Origin: Apostichopus japonicus
Taxonomy: Eukaryota; Echinodermata; Holothuroidea; Aspidochirotida; Stichopodidae
Direction of reading: 5' to 3'
Assembly: GCF_037975245.1 (NCBI RefSeq)
Contig: NC_092583.1
Coordinates: 4,251,264-4,311,263, forward strand
DNA: 60,000 bases
How positions within the stretch are numbered: position 1 is the first letter of the stretch; the number at the start of each line of letters is the position of its first letter. The notes under the pieces are model-generated. The model did not search any database, had not been told where the DNA came from, and was given only the letters and a program-made list of their open reading frames with translations. The position numbers and the translations under genes are program-made. Of the stretch, positions 15,202 to 27,200 are shown one piece after another.

Positions 15202-18200
15202 ATTTTTATTTTTATTCTTATTTATTTTTCTTTATGCATTGTTTTATTATTGTTTTATTTATTTATGTATTGTTCTTGGGTGATTCACCCTTAATTTACA
15301 GTTCCTGTGAAAAGAGAGAAATTTGATGACAGTAGATATATGATCACCAATGAGGTGATTGAGTCCTACAACCAAGCTGCAGCATCTGCTCTGTGAGTTC
15401 TTTTATCACTTTTGTTTGATTGCTTGTTTATTGTCTTTTCTTTTGCTTGCTTGTTTGTTTTCTTGATTGCTTGTTGGTTGTTTGTTTTTTGAAAGAGCAC
15501 ATTGAGTTAATGGCTAGAACATGATTTGAACCAGCGACCACTGGATCACAAGGGGGGGGGGGGGGTGGGGTCAAGTGGTTAAGGCAGTGGACTGGTGATC
15601 TAAGGATTACAGGTTCAAGCCCTGGCTAGATCATTGTGTTGTGTCCTTGGGCATGGCACTTTATCTCCATTGCCTCTCTTCACCCAGGTGTATAAATGGG
15701 GACTTGTGAGGTAACTTGTATATGTAGTTGCATGCGCCGGTTTGTGGCTGCACCCTATGGGAAGTCCCCGGGGGATACATGGTTGTGGTGCCCCAGGAGA
15801 GATTGAATTGCGCACACTTTGATGTGTATGTGTGACAAGTTACCAATGACCAAGGCCAAGTTGTACACGCTATGTTAGCGCCTTTGAACAATTTCTGTTG
15901 ATTTTGGCGCTATATAAATGTCTTCTGATTGATTGATTGATTGAAGTCCTGTTCTGTTATTGAATTTCTAGCCCTTTAGTTTCTGAAAAATTCCTATAGT
16001 ACAAGTTCCATGATGGAGCCAGTTGCCAGTTAGAAAGCTGCCATTGCCTTTGCATTAAAGATAGTGTGACCAGAATCTGTACCCTGGCTTCATTTGAAAG
16101 AGGCCAGAAAATCAGCTATGAAGGAATTTTGTGAGGATTTCCCCATTTAGTATAAATGGATAATGAAGCAAGTTACTGTAATGTTAAAAAATAAAAATTT
16201 TAGCTGAAATGGGACTTAATCCATTGACTTCAGGATTATAATTCTGTAATCTGTATCCAGCCTTTTCTTATTTCATTTTTCTTTTTTTCTTTTTTTTTTT
16301 TCTTTTTTTTTTAGATAAAGAAGTATCAGGTTGGAGGCAAAGTGAAACAGAAATAAACTAAAATAAAAATATTTAAGTCATTTCAGTTTGCAATATCTAT
16401 GGGAATGTCCACTCATTTTGTTTTTAATGTTACGTTATTGCAAAAACGCCATCTTTGCATTAATGTGTCATATACTTTGTAAGCTCAGGTCTTTGTCTTA
16501 GCCATTAAATCACCACTGAGCAGTGTCTTTGTTCAATGTAATCAAGGTGCACTCAAAAAGGGTATTAAGATAAAGATCGCCATATACTGTCAACTGAGGA
16601 CTTCCTTAACATGATGCATTACTGTAAACTGAAACTATTCACAAAGGAAGTATGCTTCTGGCAATTATAGCTTTTATGAAAGGGATATCTTTTTTTCTTT
16701 TCTGCACACATTGGTGCCTGGTTTAATGATATTTACATAGTAACATGTATGGACAATACCCTTTGTTACGGTACTATAGTGCTGATAACTGAAGCCTTTT
16801 GAAGGTGTTATACTTCTGCAGAAATGTATTGGTTTCGATGATAATCATAACCTATGCATTCATGATGGCGTATGTGCGTGTGTGTGTGTGAGTGCGTTTG
16901 TGACGCCCAGCTTGTAAAGACGATATCTCAAGAAGGGAAGGTCAGATAAATTTCATATTTAGTGTGTAGAAGTACCACATTGAGTACAAGAAGGTCATTT
17001 GGGGTCACAAGGGATCAAATTGTGAAAACCTAGAAACACGATATCTCAAGAAGGTAATCTTGGGCCGACCTCTAACTTAGTGTGTAGTAGCACCGCATTG
17101 AGTTAAAGAAGCCTATTGTTTATTGGGGAGGTCAAAGGTCATTTGGGGTCATCAGAGGTCAAATTGTGAAACCCTTGTAAACATGTACACCCTCACTATA
17201 CATTACGTCAGATTCATGAAGAAAACTGCTCATGTTACATCATCGAAACCACAATGCATTTTTACATTCTGGTTTTTATGAATGTTAGACTACTGTTACA
17301 TGAAGTGTGATGCATAAGATGTGTAAGATGTTGATGTAAACTGAAGATATCTGTAATTATTTTGGTTTCTTTCTTTCGTTCGTTCATTCGTTCTGTCTGT
17401 CTGTCTGTTTGTCTTTCTTTGTTGCTTGCTTGTTTTGATTTGTATTAAAATTCCTTGTTTTGTTTTGTATTAAATTCTTTCTTTCTTTTGTTTTGTAGTA
17501 AAACAAGCGGTGTTAATCTTTGGTACTCTGCTGAGGTCATCACTAGAGAGTACCCAGGAGATGAAGAAGAGATTGATGACGGTCTCCATGTTGCAACAGG
17601 AATACTTAATGAAGTGAGTTCTTCTAAAGCCAATTTGTATATAACTTAGCTGCTGAAAATTGGCCTGTAACTCAGGCAGTATTAGCTCAGTGTTAAAACT
17701 GGTGCATTTCGATCATAAGGTCCCGAGTTCAAGTCACTCCAAGATTAATGTATGTCGTCCAGTTACAGAGTTGTTGACAATTGACAATCCATAATCATAG
17801 ACATTAAATATGAATCTAAGAGACTGACTTCGGTCAGCTTGCGGCTTTGATAAGCCAATGATGGCTGCTTCGCGAGTTCCTGCTTGCAGGTGGATCTGAA
17901 ATACGTACAATACATACATTAGTTCAGAAACATCCTCTGCTATTATAAACCACACTCTCACCTCTCTGATACAAAGAAAGAACTAGCCTTGTAAATTTAT
18001 TAAAAGGACAGAAACATCATATAAGCCATACTTACTTGTAAACAAAGAATGACCTATTCACAATCCTTGTAATAGCTCTAAACAGTACGCTAATAAATAG
18101 AATACTTCCTACTTACAAACATTCACACAGATCTCCCAACATCATGGTATTTATTCCAATAAATACAGCAGGGGTGTCAGACGAGACTAAAATGTTGATT

Positions 18201-21200
18201 TTTCAAAACAGGACACTTTTTAAATGACACGAGAGCACATCTTACCTACAAAATAATTGGAAAAAAAGGGTACATTTTATTGGCAAGTAAGGACCACTTA
18301 TAATTTATGAAACGTTGCACTTCTCACAAATTTGGGGGCTTCTGCCCCCTTGACTCCCTCTGACCCTACACACAGACGTCCCTCACACCCCCCTCCCCCC
18401 ATCCACCCGACCCACGGCACCACCATGATATTTCTTGTATACAAGCCATTATACAAATATTCCCCCCCCCCCCCCCTACATCTTCCACCCTACTCCTACT
18501 AGCACCTGTCTGGTAGACACTAAATTGCACGTTCAGATCCGGTTCATTTCTCTCGTATGCATCTGTGGTTTAATTGACCTCTAGTGACCTCTACAGGTTA
18601 AATGCATACATACATCTTTCTTTTCCATTTTTGAATACCCCACCCCCTACATCTCCCACCCTACTCCTCCTAGCACCTGTCTGGTAGACACTAAATTGCA
18701 CGTTCAAGTCCGGTTCATTTCTCTCGTATGCATCTGTGGTTTAATTGACCTCTAGTGACCTCTACAGGTTAAATACATACATACATCTTTCTTTTCCATT
18801 TTTGAACAAACCCAACTACTAAGCCTTGTCCTTTTTTCTCTCTCCTTCTCTCGCTCTTTATGTCTCTTCTTTCCAATACAGTACCTACAAGTTCTATTTA
18901 ATTGGTATTGTAACGGTCCCACACAACCAAAGAGCACCACTTGCTGTATGGACAGCAGACCAAAACCAAACATCACTCAAATTTCCTGCTTCCTCTTCTT
19001 CCTGGCTTGGTGAGTAATTAATTGGGACAACCCTTTTGTTTTATCTTAATTACTGACCGTCTGGTCAGTTTGGTGTTTATGTTTCGCTGGCCTTCTTTCT
19101 GTGATTAGAACCACGTGTGTGTGTTTTTTTGCATATCGCAGTAATAAACCTCTGTGATATTGGCGTATTTCCAAAACTAGAATTGGCACAATTTCATGCA
19201 CTGAAGTAATCTACACACATGCCTATATAAACACATCACACGGTTGTAAAGCAATTTTTCATTAAAATTTGATTACTGTTTCTGGTATTTAGCAGTGTGT
19301 CATACTGTGATTTGTATTTTTGCATTGAGTAGGAGTTTGGTATCATATTCACTTTATGTTATTACACATTTATTGTATATGCACTTTATGAGTTCTGCTT
19401 GTACTGGGGTGCATTAGAGATTGTTGCATTGGATTATGTGGCCATAGCTACTGGAGGAGTGGTTGGATGATCAGTGGTAGGTGGGTGGGGGGGGGGGGTG
19501 AAGGGAAGTGAGAGTAAGGTGGAGAATGTCCTAGACCACATGATAATGTTCAAATGCATCTGTATTTATGAAAGTTACAATAAAAACCCTAGCAACATGT
19601 TATTGCTGAGGTACATTCGAAATCGTTGCGTGGGATTATGTGGCCATAGCTATTGGAGGATTGATTGGAGGATCATTGGTTGGTGGGGGGGGAGGGGGAG
19701 GGGAAGTGAAAGTGAGGTGGAGAATGTTGTAGACTATATAACAATGTTCAGACACATCTGTATTTATGAAAGTTAAACTAAAAACCCTTTCAACTTGCAG
19801 TAATAAACTTTTCCATCACAATCAACAATCAACACAATCAATCACACAATCAACATGATCTTAAGAACTGACAGGTTACAACAGCCAAACACTGTCTCGG
19901 AAATATCTTTCAATGCATTGAAAAGATTTGTTCACAATGGTAGTATTTAAAGTTTTGTGTCTATCAATTCTCATTGAATGTTAAGTCGGTTTATTTTTTT
20001 TCTCAGGAATAAGATACAAAATTGGAATTTCCTTTGTAAATGTTTTCTTTTGTTGTTGTCTTGCCTTGTCTTGCACAGCTCAATCGCATCGGCGTATTAT
20101 TACATAGCTATCAAGACACAAAAACCGCCTGCCTCTCAAAGCGAGGATAAAAGCGACAGCGTAGAACCCAACGGCACCAAGATGGAGGTAGTGGTAGAAC
20201 CGTCAGATTCCGCAGGCAAAGAGACCGCCGAGGCGTTAGCGGCACTCGAAAATAATTTCAAATTATTTTGGAGTCTGACAAAATTTGGTTTCATCATGGG
20301 GTATTTTTACCTATGTGACAGGTTAGTGTTACTTCTTGGTCATATGGTAAAATATTGAGTTTAATGGATTTTTTTTTTTTTTTTTCATTTTTCCTTCAAA
20401 CTTTTGCTTTATAGTAATTCAAAAATAGAGGTAAATTCTTACAAAGATGTTGTGTGGTTTATTGTTGGAATTTAATGTATATTTATAAGGAAAGTATTCA
20501 ATAAAGTATATATTTTTGTAAATTTTCAATGATAGCACTCTTGTTATACCCATTACTTGTTCATAATTGCTCAAAACAGTTCCATAATTCCTATTGGCAA
20601 ACACAATCAGAGTTAATATTGAACCCAAACCAGTGTGTGATCAGATTTCATCAGTCTATTTGTTTGTCGAAGGAACACCTGTGCACACACTTATTTGACA
20701 GTCTTAGCTTTCCAACAGTAATTAACAAACATATACCACACTGCACCATATGTATTGACAGTGCTACTTTCTCTGTGTATGAATTGCTCGCTTGGCATTG
20801 TGATACCCATTTCTTCATTACAAGATGTTGTTTGTGTTGGTATGGGTCAATGGTCACTTTGTTGAACTGATGTCAAAAATCTGTAGAATTTCTGAAATAC
20901 CTCATCTATAGGTGTAACAAGTATAAAGGAATCACATGTTTAACATGTCCATCTTCAGTGTTTGAATGTTACCATTCAAAGGTTGTGGCTGGTCGGAAAT
21001 TATCAAAATGTCTGGTTTAAGCAAATTAATGGGCTTTTTTTTCATGCCTGTGATTTGTGCACAAGCCATGTGTTGGTTGCTCCCAAACTGCAATGCTTAT
21101 TATCTCAATAATGGGAACAAGTCATGAAGCTGGGGGTCAGATCAATGTTGCTGTATACATTTTTCCTTCAGATCTTGGACCATTTTACCCCTTAAAAGAA

Positions 21201-24200
21201 AGATTTGAGGCAACTGGTAGAAAAAGAACTGACATTCTACAAAGTTTGCACCGGGAAGAGGAAGTAAGGCCTCAACCTGATAGATTCACAAATATTGATA
21301 CACTATCCATGAAATGAATGAGCAATAAAACATTCGTATTGGGGAAGAGTAAAGGTCGAGAGGGGTTATGTTATCAGGAAGTATTCAATTGCATTCTCTC
21401 TTCTTTTCTAGGACCGATATATTCCCCAGAGTTAACAAACATTTCAACATTTTACACTTTGCCGTCCCTCTCTTGGCATTCCTCGTATACGGAGTCTGGG
21501 ACAGAAAAAAAGTTAAACGAGTAAGTCACCTTCTACGGAAATGTTGTAATGTCTGTGTTAGCCGACTATTCAACTAGCTCACCACTCAAACCCTAATTTC
21601 TCCTTTTAATGAGATTTAATGAATAATTTGTGCCTCTTCTGGTTCATATGACAGACATTTCTATAGATATTCTCTTTATATAAGATAAAAATACAACCAC
21701 AACGAAATGTGGAGATGATTTATTCGATTGTGCTTGTTGAAACCAATTCTTCCCCTCTCTTTGCCTCCCCCCTCCAACACCTACTCCACCCCAGCCCCCC
21801 CCCCCCCAACCCATGGTTTCATCCTTGGCATGATTCACACCTGCAGACTTGTATTGCAATCAGCCAAATTGCATTTATAATAGGGCAAAATTATAAAAAT
21901 GCTCAAATGCACTGAAACTTATTTTTATTAATTTTTTTAAATATTTTATTAATACTGTCATCTTTAATGAGGGTAGTCCTGCTCAGTGCAGAAGCACTGC
22001 TAGCCAGAGGAGCCTCAATACAAAATACATACAATAATATGCAGTAGAAAAACTGTAAACATCCAAATGCACAAAAAGGACGGCAAAAAGATAGACAAAC
22101 AAATATGAGACATCTCAACAAATATATAAGTTTTCATATTGTGTTTAAAAATATTAACACTTGGCAAGCATTTCAAATTTGGGGGAAGATTGTACTAATG
22201 CCATTTATGCCATCTGTAAACCTTTCAGGAGAATCCTGATTATTTCACACTCTGTTTGTCCTTTCTATATTCTGACAGTCTGTTCTGTATCCATGGAGAT
22301 ACTTTAAAGGATTTTCGACCATGTAGAAGTATGGTGGGAATATAATTTGATGATGAATTAAGTCGCATATGTGTAATAAGCAAGCGAATAGTTAATATGT
22401 GATATTTCGATGCCTTCGTCCAGTTAATACTGTTTTCTCTCGTTTCCTCCAGCCCGATATACTCAACGTTGATCAAACGACCGAATGGAAAGGTTGGATG
22501 CAGCTTATTATACTGGTCTATCACTTTACTGGAGCTAGCAAGGTTTGGCAATTTTTCATCAGACAATAAGTAATTTTTATTATTCTTATAATACACAATT
22601 GCAAAGAAATTGTATATTTCCAGTATATTCAGGGCCAATTTTTAAGGATTTTTTTTTTTTGTCTTTGAATTCTTGGATATCCGAACAGCAAATTTGTTTG
22701 AACGACAGATTTTGCAGAATGTAGGAGAAACGTGTAGGTTGGTGAATAGAACAACAGCTTTTTGGTCCAGTAAAATTTTCCAACCGTCCAGTATCTCTAA
22801 AGTGACAGGCCCTATTTGGGAGTAGTTTGTTAAAATGCAGTCTGAATTGTATGTAATTTTTTTTTTTTTTGGGGGGGGGGGGTTGGTCGTCGTAACAGAA
22901 ATTTGGTCATCTCTGACAATTGGACTACTGTTAAAAATGAAAAAATTTCCCTGATATTCCTGTGACAAGTATAAAGTGAATGAACATCAGATATTTGTGA
23001 TTGCACTTGCAAAGTGTGATTGTAGATGACAAGGAAAAAGTATATCTTGTCCAAATGTCCTCCTTGTTACCATGTTGACTATGAAAATTTCTCCTTACTC
23101 ATGGAATATTACAGACATTTCATACAAATTACACAAATAATTACACAAACTTTCTCTAAATTTGATATATTCCTTAAAGGGGTCTTCGATTGTCTGAAGT
23201 TGTTTAGTGCTGATTGTCATCCAAGGGTGCTCTGTTGTTTACAAGAAGTTAAAAGAATATAATTTGATTGATTTCTTTGAATTTATCAAACAATGGATTA
23301 TTAACATTAAGGCCTGCACTGAGGAGCCGACCTCATTAAATTTAGCCTTAAAGGAGCTTTCCAGAGATCAAGTATAGTTTAAAGTTTTGAGTTTTGAGAT
23401 TAAAATGTTCTGTCTCAAGTCATCCATGTTAAATTCCATCGAATCTGTTGCACTACTGGCATCCAAAAGATTAACGTGACACTGCGCAATTAAAACAGGA
23501 AATATCGAAGAATGTATCAGTCAATCTTTATAACGGTGCTGTGGCCGAGTGGATAAAGGCGGTGGCATTTGAAGCAATGAGGCTTAGCAATCGGGAGGTT
23601 CGGGGTTCAATTCCCGGCGGGGTCATAGTAAGGTGGGTTTTTCATCCAAGAGCAATCTACGGTTTTCCCATCTGAAATGACTTTCTAAATTGAAAAGATT
23701 CCAAATTTGAGTTAAAATGTTGAATTGGAAGCCACCCGACGTGTAAGTTGTAATCCATAAGCCCTTGCGGGTTTCTCCCACATTTGTGGTCGCTTAAGCG
23801 TCGTAAATCTAACTGCTGATTATTATTATTATTATTAAATGGATTTTATACATTTGTTGAAAGCTGCAAAACATTTTGCACTTTCATAGTATCGAAGATG
23901 TTTCACATTCAAACAATCCCGTTAGAATGAAGCTTGTTTTGCCTCAACATTCTCAAGTTTCAAAAAATGCTATCGTGACAGGTGTGATGATGAACATTAG
24001 TGGCCTAAAGGTCACACATCATTATCCAATGCATGATTACGATTTCTACCCTGTTCGTGACAAGGTTAAACTCAAAATGGCAGCTTTGACTCCAAAGCAT
24101 TGTGGGAATGTTATATTATTTCCATCTACTGAATACAGAGAATGCTGTAAATGTAATGTAATTCCTCTCACCTCTTTATGATGTTAAGAGAAAAGGAAAG

Positions 24201-27200
24201 GAAACAAAAGTTTTCAAACTTTTTGAAACTTTTGCTATGAATTGATCATTTGTTGAATCAACCTCTCTTTCTTATTCTTCTTTTATCTTTCATTAACTGG
24301 GAGTTCTCTTATTTTCTTTCTGTTTTGTGGATGGACAGGGGGAGGGGCAGTGGGAGAGGGAGGGGGTGACAGGTGCAGAGAATGACCCTTGGGGGGTTAC
24401 TGTTTTCTGTATTTTGTGCTATTAGTGCATGTTCATCATATTGGTATTCTGTGTTCATCATTCATGTACAAAATGCCTGTCTATTCATCTTGACACAGTG
24501 AGCATATTTTAGCAGACGCAGAAACTCTGCGTATGTCACAGTTTTGGGAATTATTTTCTTCCCTTTAAAATCATTGATGAGGTAACATGTCCATGCTCGA
24601 GGGGAGTAGTTTCAAGTAGTATGTTTAGCCGAATACATGCATGTTTATTTGCTGGGTTTCTTATTAATTCAAATGCCTGCAAGATCGCATCTTCTGCCGC
24701 ACAATTATCCGTTTATATGAATAGTCATTGTTTGCTTCGATAATCAATAACTTTAAACACAAACGATAACAATATGGATCGGAAATTGATAGGCAGACAG
24801 TCAGGTGCATTTGAAAGTGCATTTGAAGGTCAGACTTAGAAACATAAATACTCCATTTGGACTAAAGCCATGAAAACAAAATTATGCACGACACCAGTCA
24901 AATTGCATATGGTACTCAAGTATCATAAAACTCATTTCCCTTTTTGCCATGTAAAAAATATAAATTAAAAAATATTTAAAAAAGGATGGTAAAGATTAGA
25001 CTTGCCCATGGAACAAATCTATCTTTCATTCATGTGACATTTAGAAATTCCAATTTTTGTCAATCCATTATTTCCATGATTTTTTGGGCAATATCTATTT
25101 TAAAATATTACACAAAACCGACATTTTTTCTCGACCAAATAAAATCCCATACAGGATAATTTAGATTTGCTCGTTCACACGTTGTGGTCATCGGCACTAA
25201 CATACTAATCTGCATTTCTCACGTTTTGCTTTTCTTAGAAAATACCGATCTACATGCAGCTGCGTGACATTGTCGCTGCCTATTTCTTCTTGTCTGGCTT
25301 CGGCCAGTTTTTTGTATCGTGGAGCAAAGAAAAGTTTGGCTTGTTACGTGTCTGCGAGGTGAGTTCATCTATAGGTCCCCCTCCCCCTCCTCCCCCCTCC
25401 CCCCTCAGTCGTATTCCCAAGTCCGGCACGATTGTAGTCATTTCTTTGGTGATGTGGTATACCTCTTGTGTGTCTCACAAGTTGATTAACGACTCATCTT
25501 TGAACATGTGCCACATACTGCAAATGTGTAGCCTAACATACATATTGTAATATTGTGACGAGCCCGGCTCCTCCGATAGTAATACTATATCGGGACTCGC
25601 GATAGAAAGGTACTGGGGTTATCTTGATGCCGTATTTATGCTTCTTCGGGAGATGTCTCGAACGGGAGAAAACAATGAGTTCACAGAAAAACAATTTGAC
25701 GAGATAGGATTTGATTAATGATTCGGTATAATTTCTTCTGTCGATTCTCTTACAAATAAAACAAAATTACAATGATTTGACTCCGTCAATTACGCAATTA
25801 GAAGGAGTGATGAAATGGTGACGAAGCAATGACGAAGCGACGAACTGATGACGGAGTGATAAACTTGCGGACCCATGCCGCCTTTTATACCTTACTCTAC
25901 CGAAAATCCCTCTGCGCACAATCAGTAGGCAGCCAATGACCTGACCATCCTGTATTAACTTAACGATATAAAAATAAGTTCGCTGGCACTGATCTGCCCT
26001 GATTGGTTGGGAGTTTGGAAGTCCACCCCTTTCTATGGAAACTTCCATACCACGTGAGAAGAACTTTCTCGAATGTTCTACAGACACAATGGAATCTATT
26101 TTGGGAAAAGGCCCTGTAACAAGATTCAGTAAGATAGTTAAAACTTCTCGTGGGAAAACTGAATCCTCGACCTAGATAAATATACAAGGGGCCTGTAAGG
26201 TGTCTTGATGGAGTTTTTCGGTAACATCAAAGAGGCAGTTTTACTATTTCATAACAATATATCATACTGTAATAACACTAAGTGGTGCTCCTAGGTTTAG
26301 CAAGAATTCAGCAATAGTGTTCCTCTTGTTGGGGTTCCAGGATCAGATAACTTATATTGGTATGTTGACATGTGCAAGGTAAAATGTAAGCAAACCTTAT
26401 CATAAAGTAGGTTTTCCCAAGAAACACTTGAGGTCTACGGTCAGCCTATCTTCACAGTTGTTTTTATTCAAGATAGGTTTAATAATGAAGGAAATAAGAT
26501 GTTACTTTGGGCAAGGGTCACTTCCTCGGCACACACTAATTCCAACCACCGTCGTGTGGTCGTTTTATCTTTGACTTTCCCTGATCGTAACTCCAGTCAA
26601 ATCTTTGACAACAAAAGGCAATACAAAACATAGATCAAATGGTTTAATTTTAGACTATATGAGCTGACGAAATGCAACCAATAGATTTGAAAGTTTCCTA
26701 TATTAATCCATACTTTGCAGATAGTCAATTTTGCAATAATATGGGGAAATTGTGTTTCCCCATGAACGAAATCACTGGTGTATTCTTGGGAATAGTAAAC
26801 TATTTCGCAAATTGTATTAGGTTCGCTAGAAACATTGAAATCGCAGATGTTAAGTCGTATCATTGTAGAATGAAGGATTCTAACGCCACTGTTTGGATTC
26901 TAGGCACATTTTATGCATGACTAAAATTTAAATCCAATTCACTAAAGAATTAAATCTAAAGATAGGCATAACACCAAGAGAATATTAAAAATTAAAGATG
27001 ACTGGTTTCTACTCCCCTACCAAGAAGAGCTTCCTGACTTCTAAAGATGTATGTTGCATTTACCGATAAGTGTCATGTACCAAACGATGGCAAGAAGCCT
27101 CTTGAAAATTCATTTCTTTATCTTTTAGTTTAGTGATAGTCAAATACAACACAGCCCAGAAGTACTTGAAATAATTACTCCTTGTTTGTTTGTCTATCTG

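Larger units (their letters stand above)
13891..15301 (+). other. CASD1 intron (1.4 kb)
   Basis: Mostly the MITE at 13922-14387; a (TTTA)n tract lies at 15134-15200, close to the next acceptor. Nothing else recognised. Confidence 0.5.

Noticed and set aside
23535-23640. tRNA-Ser/Leu-like gene with both internal promoter boxes
   Set aside because: Continues into a SINE body with an (ATT)n tail, with no matching acceptor stem or terminator.
23876-24181. 101-codon plus-strand frame in a CASD1 intron
   Set aside because: No recognised domain, no splice context, and it lies just after a SINE; probably chance.
26597-26920. Overlapping frames on both strands between the duplicated CASD1 exons
   Set aside because: No homology that I recognise and both strands are open over the same bases, typical of chance or decayed repeat.
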